From Pseudomonas sp. GM18 (GTDB lineage Bacteria; Pseudomonadota; Gammaproteobacteria; Pseudomonadales; Pseudomonadaceae), in contig NZ_AKJT01000025.1 of assembly GCF_000282195.1 (NCBI RefSeq), positions 124,001-188,000 of the forward strand: a DNA stretch of 64,000 nt, given 5' to 3'. Shown here one piece after another: positions 1 through 9,453 of the stretch (the stretch's first letter is position 1; each line of letters begins with the position of its first letter). Position numbers and translations under genes: made by a program. The notes below the pieces were generated by a model that saw only the letters and a program-made list of their open reading frames with translations, ran no database searches and was not told the origin of the DNA.

Positions 1-463
1 CACGCTGGCGTTCGCCACCGGACAATTCCGCCGGTTTGTGCTCCAGACGATGGCCCAGCCCTACCCGCTCCAGCAACGCCGTCGCACGCTGACGCGCTTC
101 CGGGATCGCGGTTTTGCCAATCAGCAGCGGCATGCAGACGTTTTCCAGCGCGGTGAACTCAGGCAGCAAGTGGTGGAACTGGTAAACGAAACCCAGCGAC
201 CGGTTGCGCAACAGGCCACGGGCCTTTTCGTTCAATGCCGAGAGCTCTTCACCGGCCAGCCAGACGCTGCCCTTGGTCGGCGTATCGAGGCCGCCCAGCA
301 GGTTGAGCAAGGTACTTTTGCCCGAACCCGATGTGCCGACGATCGCCACCCGCTCACCCGGATGCAGTTCCAGTTGCAGACCGGCCAGAACCTCTACCGA
401 CTCCGGGCCTTCCACATAGGATTTGCCCAGGTTGCGGCAGCTCAAGATTGCTTTATCACTCAT
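1..463 (-). CDS. lolD: Lipoprotein-releasing ABC transporter ATPase LolD (partial, N-terminal part)
   Basis: This is the cytoplasmic ATPase of the LolCDE complex, which extracts outer-membrane lipoproteins from the inner membrane and hands them to LolA. The frame starts at ATG 463 ([15 protein letters not shown]) and runs off the left edge, so about 154 of some 230 residues are present. A Walker A motif (GTSGSGKS) is encoded near 310-330, followed by the Lol-type [12 protein letters not shown] segment. It lies 7 bp downstream of lolC on the same strand, which fits a lolCDE operon; lolE would be beyond the window. Very likely. Confidence 0.93.
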   Translation of the reverse strand, partial: MSDKAILSCRNLGKSYVEGPESVEVLAGLQLELHPGERVAIVGTSGSGKSTLLNLLGGLDTPTKGSVWLAGEELSALNEKARGLLRNRSLGFVYQFHHLLPEFTALENVCMPLLIGKTAIPEARQRATALLERVGLGHRLEHKPAELSGGERQR

Positions 464-470
464 GCCCGAC

Positions 471-1721
471 TCACTCATAACGTAGCGCCTCCGCAGGCTG
501 GGTGCGCGCGGCACGCCAGGCTGGATACAGGGTGGCGAGGAAACTCAGGACCAACGCGGCGGCGCAGACCATCAACACGTCCTGGCTCTGCACTTGCGAC
601 GGCAGGTAATCGATGAAATACACGTCGGCGTTCAAGAACTTGTGGCCGATCAGCCCTTCGAGGGCCGAGATCGCGGCGCTGACGTTCAGCGCGGCGAAAA
701 TCCCCACCACGGCGCCGATCAGCGTACCGACCACACCAATGACCGTGCCCTGGACCATGAACGTCGCCATGATCGAACCCGGCGTGGCGCCCAAGGTACG
801 CAGGATCGCGATGTCGCCCTTCTTGTCGTTCACCACCATCACCAGCGTGGAAATGATGTTGAACGCAGCAACGGCGACGATCAGCAGCAACAGCAGGCCG
901 ATCATGGCTTTTTCCATGCGGATCGCTTGATACAGATTGCCGTGGGTGCGGGTCCAGTCGCGGGCGTAGTAACGGTCTTCGCCGAGCTGCTGGGCGATGG
1001 TCCACGCGGTGCGCGGCGCCTGGAACAGGTCGTCGAACTTCAGTCGCAAGCCCTGGACCTGATCCGGTTGCCAACGGTGCAACCTGGCCAGATCCTGCAG
1101 ATTGGTCAGGCCCAGATAGCCGTCCAGCTCGCCGGCGCCGACATGGAAGATGCCGACCACGGTAAAGCGTTTCATGCGCGGGAACATCCCGGCCGGGGTC
1201 ACGGTGACTTCCGGCGCGACAAACGTCAGCTTGTCGCCGACCGCCGCGCCGAGCTTGGCTGCCGCCTTGTCGCCGATGACGATGCCGAAACTGCCCGGCG
1301 CCAGGTCGTCGAGTTTGCCCTGCTGCATGAAGTTATCAATGATCGACACCTGCCGTTCCTGCACAGGGTCGATGGCATTGAGCAGCACCTTGGACACCTT
1401 GCCGTTGTTGGTCAGCAAGCCCTGCATCTGGACGAAGGGCGCAACCGCCGCCACCTGCGGGTTCTGCTTGACCTTGGCGGCCAGGCTTTGCCAGTCGCTG
1501 ATCGGCTCGCCGGACTCGATGGTTGCGTGGGGCACCATGCCCAGCACACGGGTGCGCATCTCATGATCGAAGCCGTTCATCACCGACAGCACGACGATCA
1601 TCACGACCACGCCGAGGGCGAGTCCGATCATCGAGGTCAGGGAAATGAATGACACAAAATGATTGCGACGTTTTGCACGGGTATAACGCGTGCCGATAAA
1701 TACGAAGAGAGGTCTGAACAT
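471..1721 (-). CDS. lolC: Lipoprotein-releasing ABC transporter permease LolC
   Basis: Inner-membrane permease of LolCDE, 416 aa, the usual family length. The architecture is typical: a first membrane segment at about residues 20-45 with the motif [17 protein letters not shown], a large periplasmic domain to about 270, then three more membrane segments and the terminal PAEALRYE. The first gene of the apparent operon, it precedes lolD by 7 bp. LolC and LolE are homologous; LolC is preferred because it sits upstream of lolD, the common gammaproteobacterial order. Confidence 0.92.
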   Translation of the reverse strand: MFRPLFVFIGTRYTRAKRRNHFVSFISLTSMIGLALGVVVMIVVLSVMNGFDHEMRTRVLGMVPHATIESGEPISDWQSLAAKVKQNPQVAAVAPFVQMQGLLTNNGKVSKVLLNAIDPVQERQVSIIDNFMQQGKLDDLAPGSFGIVIGDKAAAKLGAAVGDKLTFVAPEVTVTPAGMFPRMKRFTVVGIFHVGAGELDGYLGLTNLQDLARLHRWQPDQVQGLRLKFDDLFQAPRTAWTIAQQLGEDRYYARDWTRTHGNLYQAIRMEKAMIGLLLLLIVAVAAFNIISTLVMVVNDKKGDIAILRTLGATPGSIMATFMVQGTVIGVVGTLIGAVVGIFAALNVSAAISALEGLIGHKFLNADVYFIDYLPSQVQSQDVLMVCAAALVLSFLATLYPAWRAARTQPAEALRYE

Positions 1722-1815
1722 GTCGGGGCTTGTTCGGAGGGAAAAGGAACGTCCTTGTGGCGGGGGTCGATAACCAGCTTTACACTCAGACCACCGCCGC
1801 TACCATGGGTTCGCC

Positions 1816-2397
1816 ATGTCGACATTAGATGAAGAAGATCGCCGCGAATACTACCGTATCGAGGACACGATCGCACTGGAAATTCGGCCCCTGTCTGCTC
1901 CCGAAGCAGCAGGCCAGGAAGTGTTGCAGGATGCTTCCCCGCTATTCAACCTGCTCAGCGAACTGCACCTGAGCGAATTCGAGTCGCAACACCTGTTGCG
2001 CCAGATCAGCGAACGCGACCGGACCATCGCCGCGTTCCTGAAATCACAGAACAAACGCATCGATCTGCTGAGCCAGGTGGTCGCCCTGACCGTGCTCGGA
2101 CAGATCGGCGAACCGCAGCCGGTGATCATCTCCGAAGGCGGCATCGACTTTCAGCATCCGACGCCCATTGCCGTCGGCGCGCACCTGTCGGTGAAGCTAG
2201 TGCTGATGCCACAAGCCCTCGGCCTGTTGCTGCGGGCCCGCGTCACCCATTGCGACCGCAAGGGCGACGGCTACGACGTCGGCACCGAGTTCGAATACCT
2301 GTCCGATGCCCAGCGACAACTGCTGGCCCGCTACATCTTGCAGCGACAGGCACAAGAACGACGCCTGGCGCGCGAACAAAACGAAACCGGCCATTAA
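1816..2397 (+). CDS. PilZ domain protein (probable c-di-GMP receptor)
   Basis: 193 aa soluble protein. The N-terminus has an RxxxR arrangement (RREYYR, residues 9-14) typical of c-di-GMP-binding PilZ proteins. A helical middle follows, then a beta-rich C-terminal PilZ core with VIISEGGIDF where the family has (D/N)xSxxG; the acidic/Asn position is Ile here, so binding may be weakened. It starts 94 bp from the divergent lolC start and is followed after 13 bp by the phosphodiesterase gene, probably co-transcribed. Its effector target cannot be told from sequence. Confidence 0.85.
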   Translation: MSTLDEEDRREYYRIEDTIALEIRPLSAPEAAGQEVLQDASPLFNLLSELHLSEFESQHLLRQISERDRTIAAFLKSQNKRIDLLSQVVALTVLGQIGEPQPVIISEGGIDFQHPTPIAVGAHLSVKLVLMPQALGLLLRARVTHCDRKGDGYDVGTEFEYLSDAQRQLLARYILQRQAQERRLAREQNETGH

Positions 2398-2410
2398 TTA
2401 AGGAAGAACC

Positions 2411-3133
2411 GTGACTCTCATCTACGGCCATCGCGGCGCCAAAGGCGAAGCACCGGAAAACACCCTGACCAGCTTTCAGCAATGCCTCAAGCACGGCGTG
2501 CGCCGCTGCGAACTGGACCTGCACCTGTCCATGGACGGCGAGTTGATGGTGATCCACGACCCGACCCTCAAACGCACCACCGACCGCCGCGGCAAAGTGG
2601 TCGAACACACGGCTGCGGAGCTGGTGACCTACGACGCGCGCAAGGGCGGCCCGGGCTGGATCAAACCTTGCCCGATCCCGACGCTGGAAGAATTGTTCGA
2701 GCAATGCGATTTCGAGCACTGGCAGCTGGAAGTCAAAAGCGCTTCACGCACCCGTGCCGCAACCACCGTGCTGGCGATTCGCGAAATGGCCCAGCGTTTC
2801 GGCATGCGGGACAAGGTCACGATTACGTCGAGTTCGCGCGAAGTGTTGAAAGCCGCGCTGGACCTGGTGCCGGACGTGTCTCGCGGACTGGTGGCCGAGT
2901 ACGCCTGGCTCGACCCGTTGAAGGTCGCGCAAAACTATGGCTGTGAGATGCTGGCGCTGAACTGGACCCTGTGTACGCCGGAACGCCTGCAGAAGGCGCA
3001 GCGTCAGGGGCTGCATGTGTCGGTGTGGACAGTCAACGAGCCCGCGCTGATGCGCAGGCTCGCCGACTTCGGCGTTGACAGCCTGATTACAGACTTTCCC
3101 GGTTTGGCCACTGCCACGCTCGAGAATTGCTGA
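2411..3133 (+). CDS. ugpQ: Glycerophosphodiester phosphodiesterase
   Basis: 240 aa cytosolic enzyme hydrolysing glycerophosphodiesters to glycerol-3-phosphate and an alcohol. The GDPD signature opens the protein: YGHRGAKGEAPENT (catalytic His-Arg-Gly and Glu), then ELDLHLSMDGELMVIHD with metal and catalytic residues. A late VWTVNEP and DSLITDFP complete the TIM-barrel fold. There is no signal peptide, so it resembles UgpQ rather than periplasmic GlpQ. Ribosome-binding AAGGAAG lies just before GTG 2411. Confidence 0.92.
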   Translation: MTLIYGHRGAKGEAPENTLTSFQQCLKHGVRRCELDLHLSMDGELMVIHDPTLKRTTDRRGKVVEHTAAELVTYDARKGGPGWIKPCPIPTLEELFEQCDFEHWQLEVKSASRTRAATTVLAIREMAQRFGMRDKVTITSSSREVLKAALDLVPDVSRGLVAEYAWLDPLKVAQNYGCEMLALNWTLCTPERLQKAQRQGLHVSVWTVNEPALMRRLADFGVDSLITDFPGLATATLENC

Positions 3134-3144
3134 AATCGGTCTCC

Positions 3145-3169
3145 CCGGCCGGCTCAGGCCACCGGCCGG
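3145..3169. terminator. Hairpin between converging ugpQ and sthA
   Basis: An 8-bp perfect stem CCGGCCGG repeats around a 9-nt loop in the 42-bp gap between the two converging genes. Only a short A/T stretch follows, so it would be a weak bidirectional terminator. Confidence 0.4.
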
Positions 3170-3175
3170 AGCCGC

Positions 3176-4570
3176 TCAAAAAAGCCGGTTGAGGCCATCG
3201 TACGCCGCTACCCGATAGGCTTCGGCCATGGTCGGGTAGTTGAACGTCGTGTTGACGAAGTACTTCAGGGTGTTCTGCTCGCCCGGCTGGTTCATGATCG
3301 CCTGACCGATGTGCACGATCTCCGACGCCTGATAACCGAAGCAGTGAACGCCCAGCACTTCCAGCGTTTCGCGGTGGAACAGGATCTTCAGCATGCCTTG
3401 CGGCTCGCCGGCGATCTGCGCACGCGCCATGCTCTTGAAGAATGCCTTGCCCACTTCATACGGCACCTTGGCCTGAGTCAGCTCTTGCTCGTTCTTGCCG
3501 ATCGAGCTGATCTCCGGAATGGTGTAGATGCCGGTCGGCACGTCGTTGACGAAGCGCCAGCTGCCGTTGTCGACGATGCTGCCAGCGGCCGAACGGCCCT
3601 GGTCGTGGGCGGCACTGGCCAGGCTCGGCCAGCCGATCACGTCACCGGCGCCATAAATGTTCGGCACGCAGGTACGGTAGTTCTCGTCGACTTCGATCTG
3701 GCCACGGCTGTTGACCTTCACGCCGATGTTTTCCAGACCCAGCTGATCGGTGTTGCCGGTACGGCCGTTGCACCAGAGCAAGGCGTCGGCCTTGATCTTC
3801 TTGCCGGACTTGAGGTGCAGGATCACGCCGTTGTCCACGCCTTCGACGCGGTCGTAGTCTTCGTTGTGGCGAACCGTGATGTTGTTGTTGCTGAAGTGGT
3901 AGCTCAGGGCCTGGGAAATTTCCGAGTCGAGGAAGCTCAGCAACTGACCACGGTTGTCCACCAGTTCAACCAATACACCCAGACCACTGAAGATCGAGGC
4001 GTATTCGCAACCGATCACGCCGGCGCCGTAAACGATGAGTTTACGCGGGGTGTGGCCGAGGCTGAGGATGGTGTCGCTATCGTAGATACGCGGGTGATGG
4101 AAATCGATGTCCGCCGGGCGATAAGGACGCGAGCCGGTGGCGATGATGATGTGCTTGGCCACCAGTTTTTCAACCACGCCGTTGGCGCAGACGACTTCGA
4201 TGGTTTGCTCGTCGGCGAAGCTGCCGGTGCCGAAGAACACGTCGACGCGGTTACGGGCGTAGTAGCCGGTGCGCGAGGCGACTTGTTTGGAGATGACTTT
4301 TTCAGCGCTTTTCAACACGTCCGGGAACGAGAACCAGCGCGGCTCACCAATGGCCCGGAACATCGGGTTGGTGTTGAACTGCATGATCTGCCGGACCGAG
4401 TGACGCAAGGCCTTGGACGGGATGGTGCCCAGGTGGGTGCAGTTGCCGCCGACCTGGCGACGGCTATCGACCATCGCCACCTTGCGCCCTGCCTTGGCGG
4501 CGTTCATTGCCGCGCCTTCTCCCGCCGGGCCGGAACCCAACACCACCACATCGTAGTTGTAGACAGCCAT
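3176..4570 (-). CDS. sthA: Soluble pyridine nucleotide transhydrogenase SthA
   Basis: 464 aa FAD flavoprotein that transfers hydride between NADPH and NAD+ in the cytosol. It has the FAD motif GSGPAGEG near residue 12, then [15 protein letters not shown]. The second Cys of the usual disulfide pair is replaced by Thr, the hallmark that separates SthA from lipoamide dehydrogenase and glutathione reductase. The NAD-binding [17 protein letters not shown] follows, and the C-terminal dimerisation domain is intact. It converges on ugpQ. Confidence 0.95.
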   Translation of the reverse strand: MAVYNYDVVVLGSGPAGEGAAMNAAKAGRKVAMVDSRRQVGGNCTHLGTIPSKALRHSVRQIMQFNTNPMFRAIGEPRWFSFPDVLKSAEKVISKQVASRTGYYARNRVDVFFGTGSFADEQTIEVVCANGVVEKLVAKHIIIATGSRPYRPADIDFHHPRIYDSDTILSLGHTPRKLIVYGAGVIGCEYASIFSGLGVLVELVDNRGQLLSFLDSEISQALSYHFSNNNITVRHNEDYDRVEGVDNGVILHLKSGKKIKADALLWCNGRTGNTDQLGLENIGVKVNSRGQIEVDENYRTCVPNIYGAGDVIGWPSLASAAHDQGRSAAGSIVDNGSWRFVNDVPTGIYTIPEISSIGKNEQELTQAKVPYEVGKAFFKSMARAQIAGEPQGMLKILFHRETLEVLGVHCFGYQASEIVHIGQAIMNQPGEQNTLKYFVNTTFNYPTMAEAYRVAAYDGLNRLF

Positions 4571-4778
4571 GCGTACTCCTCAGAACAGGCCGCGGCGCCC
4601 TCGGCACCTGCGGCTAAATCACGCCGATTCGGCGGCGTGAAGGAACAATTTGGGGCCAGTGCAGAACCCGGACACAGTCTATAGAAGCGTCAACGCCGCG
4701 CACATTAACCCTTGGTCGCGTCGTAGGCTAGTTTTGCCTGCACTACAAAGCCACCGAAAAATGCTTTTGCTGGCGCAA

Positions 4779-5795
4779 TCACTCGGTTTTCTCACCGGCC
4801 AGGCGCTCAAAAGCCTGATTGGTGCGTGTGACAAAACCTGTATCGGCACGAATCACAAAGAATGCAGCAATGTCATGCGTCTGGGCATAGTCCCAGCCCC
4901 GTTCAGGACCAAGAATCAGCAACAGCGTCGATAAGCCATCGGCCATCAACGCTGAAGGATGAATCACCGTGACTGACGCCAGGGCGTGTAGGACCGGCGC
5001 ACCGGTGCGGGCATCGAAGGTGTGGGAATAGCGCCGACCATCCTGCTCGAAATAGTTACGGTAGTCACCGGAGGTGGACACGCCGTAGCCGTCGACGGCG
5101 ATGATGCGCTTGGCCACTTGTTGGTCATCGCGGGGTTCTTCCAGGGCGATGCGCCACGGTGTGCCGTCGAGTTTTTTGCCGACCGCCTTGAGTTCGCCGG
5201 TGGCTTCAGCGAGGTAGTCGTGGATGCCCAGCGCTTCGAGTTTTGCGGCAATCGTGTCGACCGCGTAACCGGCAGCGATGCTGTTGAAGTCGACCTCGAC
5301 CGCGGCATCCTTGCACAACTGGTCGCCATCGATGCGCAAGTGGCTGTGGCCGACGCGCTGCTGCACCTCGGCCAGCGCTTCGGCACTCGGGACTTTTTCC
5401 TCACGCGCCTGCGGGCCAAATCCCCAGAGGTTGAGCAGCGGCTCCACCGTCAGGTCGTAGGAGCCTTCGCTTTGCGAAGACAATTGCTCGCCGACGCGGA
5501 CCAATTCGAGCACCGGGCCAGGCATTACCTGACAGCGACCGGCCGGCAGTGCGTTGAAGCGTTCGGTGTCCGAGTCGCTGCGATAGGTCGAAAATTGTCG
5601 ATCCACTTCGGCGAGGATATTTTCCACTTCGGCCTGCACCGCTTTCGGCCCGGGCGTGGAGGCATGCCTTACGTATTGAATGGAATAACGACTGCCCATG
5701 GTCGGGCCGTCGAAGCGCTCCAGGCTGTCGCCGTTGCCGCAACCGGACAAAACGCCGGCCAGCACCACAAGTCCACCCCACCGTCCAGTTAACAA
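4779..5795 (-). CDS. apbE: FAD:protein FMN transferase, ApbE family lipoprotein
   Basis: Transfers FMN from FAD to Thr residues of target flavoproteins in the periplasm. Family motifs are present: [13 protein letters not shown] near the start, [13 protein letters not shown], and the C-terminal [10 protein letters not shown]. The frame is open from ATG 5828, but a TTG at 5795 with AGGGGA upstream gives a compact lipoprotein signal ending in the lipobox LSGC, so this start is preferred (338 aa). In P. aeruginosa apbE sits beside the nqr operon; here no nqr gene is in reach and the neighbour is a transporter, so its flavoprotein target is not shown. Confidence 0.88.
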   Translation of the reverse strand: MLTGRWGGLVVLAGVLSGCGNGDSLERFDGPTMGSRYSIQYVRHASTPGPKAVQAEVENILAEVDRQFSTYRSDSDTERFNALPAGRCQVMPGPVLELVRVGEQLSSQSEGSYDLTVEPLLNLWGFGPQAREEKVPSAEALAEVQQRVGHSHLRIDGDQLCKDAAVEVDFNSIAAGYAVDTIAAKLEALGIHDYLAEATGELKAVGKKLDGTPWRIALEEPRDDQQVAKRIIAVDGYGVSTSGDYRNYFEQDGRRYSHTFDARTGAPVLHALASVTVIHPSALMADGLSTLLLILGPERGWDYAQTHDIAAFFVIRADTGFVTRTNQAFERLAGEKTE

Positions 5796-5918
5796 ATCTT
5801 CATCTCCCCTCAAAACCGCGCCCGCCATTATGGGCTCCAGAGCGCATGGGAGCGAGGCCTGCTCCCTCCCACAGGTGCAGCGCTTTCAAACAAGATTGAC
5901 CAGAGTGAGTATCTACAA

Positions 5919-7220
5919 ATGTCTTCCAGCACGAGCAAAGGCAAAGCGATCTTTCGCGTTGTCAGCGGTAACTTTCTCGAAATGTTCGACTTCATGGTCT
6001 ACGGCTTTTACGCCACGGCCATTGCCAAAACCTTCTTTCCCGCCGATAGCGCGTTTGCTTCCCTGATGCTGTCTCTGGCCACTTTCGGGGCCGGTTTCCT
6101 GATGCGTCCGCTGGGGGCAATTTTCCTCGGTGCCTACATCGACCGCCACGGCCGCCGCAAAGGCCTGATCATCACGCTGGCGTTGATGGCCGCCGGCACA
6201 GTGCTGATTGCCTGCGTGCCGGGTTACGCGACGCTGGGCGTCGCGGCGCCGCTGATCGTATTGTTCGGTCGCCTGCTGCAAGGCTTCTCGGCGGGCGTGG
6301 AACTGGGCGGTGTGTCGGTGTACCTCGCCGAAATCTCCACACCGGGCCGCAAAGGCTTCTTCGTCAGTTGGCAGTCCGCCAGCCAGCAAGCCGCGGTGGT
6401 ATTCGCCGGCCTGCTCGGCGTGGGTTTGAACCACTGGCTCAGCCCCGAAGAAATGGGTGATTGGGGCTGGCGTGTGCCGTTCCTGATCGGTTGCATGATC
6501 GTGCCGGTAATCTTCGTGATCCGCCGCTCGCTGGAAGAAACCCCGGAATTCCAGGCGCGTAAGCACCGCCCTACCCTGCGGGACATCGTCCGCTCGATCG
6601 GTCAGAACTTCGGCATCGTCCTCGCCGGCATGGCGCTGGTGGTGATGACCACGGTGTCGTTCTACCTGATCACCGCCTACACCCCGACCTTCGGCAAAGC
6701 CGAGCTGCATCTGTCGGATCTGGAGGCGTTGCTGGTGACGGTGTGCATCGGCCTGTCGAACTTCTTCTGGCTGCCGGTGATGGGCGCGCTTTCCGACAAG
6801 ATCGGACGCAAACCCCTGCTGCTGGGCGCGACAATTCTGGCAATCCTCACGGCTTACCCGGCGCTGTCGTGGCTGGTGGCGAACCCCAGCTTCAGCCATT
6901 TGCTGATTGTCGAGTTGTGGTTGTCGTTCCTGTATGGCTCGTACAACGGCGCCATGGTGGTGGCCCTGACCGAGATCATGCCGGTAGAAGTGCGTACGAC
7001 CGGTTTCTCCCTGGCCTACAGCCTGGCGACCGCAACGTTCGGTGGTTTCACCCCGGCGGCCTGTACGTACCTGATCCATGTGCTGGACAACAAGGCAGCG
7101 CCGGGGATCTGGCTCAGTGGCGCGGCGGTGCTGGGGTTGATCGCGACACTGGTGTTGTTCCGTGGCAATCGGCATGCGTTGCGCACGGCGCAAGCGGCTG
7201 TTATCGGCGGCGCTCAGTAA
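5919..7220 (+). CDS. MFS organic-acid:H+ symporter (citrate/tricarballylate type)
   Basis: 433 aa, 12 predicted membrane segments. The N-terminus ([21 protein letters not shown]) and [12 protein letters not shown] loop are typical of the metabolite:H+ symporter branch of MFS (CitA, TcuC, ShiA). A second MFS loop, [11 protein letters not shown], starts the C-terminal half. Substrate is uncertain; citrate or tricarballylate is the closest family analogy. It is divergent from apbE and apparently monocistronic, followed by a REP pair. Confidence 0.85.
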   Translation: MSSSTSKGKAIFRVVSGNFLEMFDFMVYGFYATAIAKTFFPADSAFASLMLSLATFGAGFLMRPLGAIFLGAYIDRHGRRKGLIITLALMAAGTVLIACVPGYATLGVAAPLIVLFGRLLQGFSAGVELGGVSVYLAEISTPGRKGFFVSWQSASQQAAVVFAGLLGVGLNHWLSPEEMGDWGWRVPFLIGCMIVPVIFVIRRSLEETPEFQARKHRPTLRDIVRSIGQNFGIVLAGMALVVMTTVSFYLITAYTPTFGKAELHLSDLEALLVTVCIGLSNFFWLPVMGALSDKIGRKPLLLGATILAILTAYPALSWLVANPSFSHLLIVELWLSFLYGSYNGAMVVALTEIMPVEVRTTGFSLAYSLATATFGGFTPAACTYLIHVLDNKAAPGIWLSGAAVLGLIATLVLFRGNRHALRTAQAAVIGGAQ

Positions 7221-7249
7221 CAGATACACAAGAAGCCGTAATGCAATCT

Positions 7250-7394
7250 GTAGCAGCTGCCGAAGGCTGCGTTCGCCTCGGGCCGCGTTCGGACGAAGCA
7301 GTCGTAAAATCAGAAATTGCAGTACGTCAGGCAGATCGCATTGGCCGGACTCACGACTGCTTCGCAGCCGAACGCAGCCTTCGGCAGCTGCTAC
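7250..7394. repeat. Inverted pair of Pseudomonas REP units
   Basis: A unit GTAGCAGCTGCCGAAGGCTG at 7250 reappears inverted ending at 7394, with about 90 bp between, forming a large potential hairpin between two converging genes. Related units occur at 16045, 25021 and 45266-45449. Confidence 0.85.
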
Positions 7395-7439
7395 GAGGAA
7401 TGCGTCGCGGCTGAAATGGCTTAACTATGTCGAGGGCCG

Positions 7440-8366
7440 TCACACGGCATGCAGCCAAGGCGGCCCCTCTGCGAATCTGGTCTCCAGCCATTCCTTGAAA
7501 GCCGTGAGCGTTGCCGGCGTGAAGGCAGCGGACGCTCGCACCAGATAAATCCCGCCCTGGGCATCCAGATCCCACTCCGGCAGAACGCGCACCAACTGAC
7601 CGTTGGCAATCTCCCGGCTCATCAGCCACTCGCCGGCGCCCAGGATACCGACGCCGGCCTTGGCTGCAGCGAGCAACGCTTCGCCGTCGTTCGAGGTCAA
7701 GGTTCCCCGTGTGATGACCTTCTCGTGTCGATCGCCCTTCGACAAGCGCCATTCAGGGAACGCCGCCAGGCCGGTAAAGCCCAGGCAGTTATGATCGGTC
7801 AGTTGTTTCGGATTGGTCGGTAAACCGTGCTGTTCTATATAAGCAGGTGAAGCGCAGAGGATGCGGCGATGATCGCTGAGCTTCTTCGCCACCAGGCGGT
7901 TGTCGTTCAATTCGCCAATACGAATCGCCGCGTCGAATCCTTCAGCAATGATGTCGACGACACGATCGCTGTAATCCACCTCGACGGAGACCAGCGGATG
8001 AGCCGCCAGAAATTCCGGCAACATCGGCGCCAGCCACAGGCGCCCCATCGCGGCGGGAAAAGCCAGGCGCAAAACGCCGCGCACCTGCGCAGCACCCAGT
8101 GATGCCTCCTGTTCCGCCTCGATGATCAACCCCGTGGCAGAACGCAGACGCTCGACGAGGCGGTTGCCAGCATCGGTCAACCGCACCTGTCGTGTCGTGC
8201 GCTCCATCAGCCGCACACCCAAGCGTTTTTCCATGGCCGCCAGCCGCTTTGAAATCACCGTCGGATGACGTTGCAGCAGGCGCCCGGCAGCCACGAATGA
8301 ATGCGCCGAAGCAACCGCAAGCAGCGCGGCAATTTCATCGATGTGGCGGCTGTCCAATGGGTTCAC
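7440..8366 (-). CDS. LysR-type transcriptional regulator
   Basis: 308 aa from GTG 8366 (AAGAG upstream). The longer frame to 8474 would overlap the neighbouring reductase, so it is rejected. An N-terminal winged HTH (ALLAVASAHSFVAAGRLLQRHPTVISKRL split over residues 10-40) is followed by an effector-binding domain. The helix reads HPTVISKRLAAMEKRLGV, diverging from the usual SQPAVS pattern but typical of one LysR branch. It starts 28 bp downstream of the quinone reductase gene on the same strand and may control it. Confidence 0.88.
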   Translation of the reverse strand: MNPLDSRHIDEIAALLAVASAHSFVAAGRLLQRHPTVISKRLAAMEKRLGVRLMERTTRQVRLTDAGNRLVERLRSATGLIIEAEQEASLGAAQVRGVLRLAFPAAMGRLWLAPMLPEFLAAHPLVSVEVDYSDRVVDIIAEGFDAAIRIGELNDNRLVAKKLSDHRRILCASPAYIEQHGLPTNPKQLTDHNCLGFTGLAAFPEWRLSKGDRHEKVITRGTLTSNDGEALLAAAKAGVGILGAGEWLMSREIANGQLVRVLPEWDLDAQGGIYLVRASAAFTPATLTAFKEWLETRFAEGPPWLHAV

Positions 8367-8394
8367 GAAACACTCTTCTTTCAGATAGCGGCGA

Positions 8395-9369
8395 TCAGGG
8401 TTTGAGGACAATCGCTCCGCGAGATTGGCCACCTTGCAGATCGGCATGGGCCTTGGCCACATCAGCCAATGCATAGCGGCCCCAGATGCCGGGCTTGATT
8501 ATGCCCGCCTCGACCGCGGCCAGTACATCATCGGCCCGTTGCCGGTATTCAGCGATGTCCGCGGTGTGCGCGCCCAGTGAAGGACGGGTCAGGAACAACG
8601 AGCCCTTGGCATTGAGCGTGGCCAGTTCAACCGCCGTCGGCGCCCCGGAGGATGCGCCGAAAGACACCATCAGCCCACGCGGTCGCAGGCAGTCGAGCGA
8701 CGCTTCGAACGACACGCGCCCGATGGGATCGTAGACCACATCGGCTTTCTTGCCGTCGGTGATCTTCGTGACATCCGCAGCCAGTGTCTGGGCGTTGAAC
8801 ACCAGCACCGCATCGCAGCCCAGCGCCTTGGCTGTCTCGATACTCTCGGCCCGGGACACAACGCCGATGACAAAAGCCCCCAGGTGTTTGGCCCACGTCG
8901 CCATGATCTGCCCGAGGCCGCCCGCTACGCCATACAGAACCACAACGGTGCCGGGGCCGACCGGATAAGTCGTCTTGAGCAGGTACTGCGCGGTAATGCC
9001 TTTGAACAACACAGCGGCGGCCTCTTCAGCCGTCAACGCGTCGGGAATCGGCACCAGCCGCTCGGCCGGATACAGCCGCGCACTGGCGTAGGCGCCAACA
9101 GGCCCCGTGGCGTACGCCACCCGATCACCCACTTTGACGTTGCTCACTCCGGCGCCGATGGCGGCAACCCGGCCCGCCCCTTCAAGCCCCAGCCCCGACG
9201 GCAATGGCAGCGGTACGGCGCCGTTGCGCTGAGTCACATCAAGGAAGTTGACGCCAATCGCCTCTTGCTCCAGCCAGACTTCACCCGGCCCCGGCTCACG
9301 CGCCGCCACCTGCTCGATGTTCATCACCTCAGGTGCGCCGGTGTGTGCGATACGAACGACTGAAACCAT
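8395..9369 (-). CDS. NADPH:quinone reductase-like medium-chain oxidoreductase
   Basis: 324 aa MDR-superfamily enzyme without zinc ligands. It has the QOR pattern IGVNFLDVTQRNG, GLGLEGAGRVAAIG and the Rossmann motif GVAGGLGQIMATWAK. It likely reduces quinones with NADPH. The downstream LysR gene probably shares its transcript. The start ATG 9369 is preceded by AAGGAG. Substrate specificity is inferred from family only. Confidence 0.9.
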   Translation of the reverse strand: MVSVVRIAHTGAPEVMNIEQVAAREPGPGEVWLEQEAIGVNFLDVTQRNGAVPLPLPSGLGLEGAGRVAAIGAGVSNVKVGDRVAYATGPVGAYASARLYPAERLVPIPDALTAEEAAAVLFKGITAQYLLKTTYPVGPGTVVVLYGVAGGLGQIMATWAKHLGAFVIGVVSRAESIETAKALGCDAVLVFNAQTLAADVTKITDGKKADVVYDPIGRVSFEASLDCLRPRGLMVSFGASSGAPTAVELATLNAKGSLFLTRPSLGAHTADIAEYRQRADDVLAAVEAGIIKPGIWGRYALADVAKAHADLQGGQSRGAIVLKP

Positions 9370-9453
9370 TGCCTGACTCCTTCATTTCAGCGCAGCCCGT
9401 CTGCGCGATGTGCAGGGAGTATCGGCATTCGATTTATAGCGAACAATATAGCC

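Noticed and set aside
594..1652. Long plus-strand ORF (352 aa) opposite lolC
   Set aside because: Shadow of the lolC coding strand; His/Arg/Gln-rich low-quality protein and no family features.
3311..4684. 457-aa plus-strand ORF opposite sthA
   Set aside because: Antisense shadow of a well supported sthA; composition Val/Ala/His-rich with no motif.
5913..7229. 438-aa minus-strand ORF opposite the MFS gene
   Set aside because: Mirror of a clear 12-TM transporter; very Gln/Arg/His-rich.
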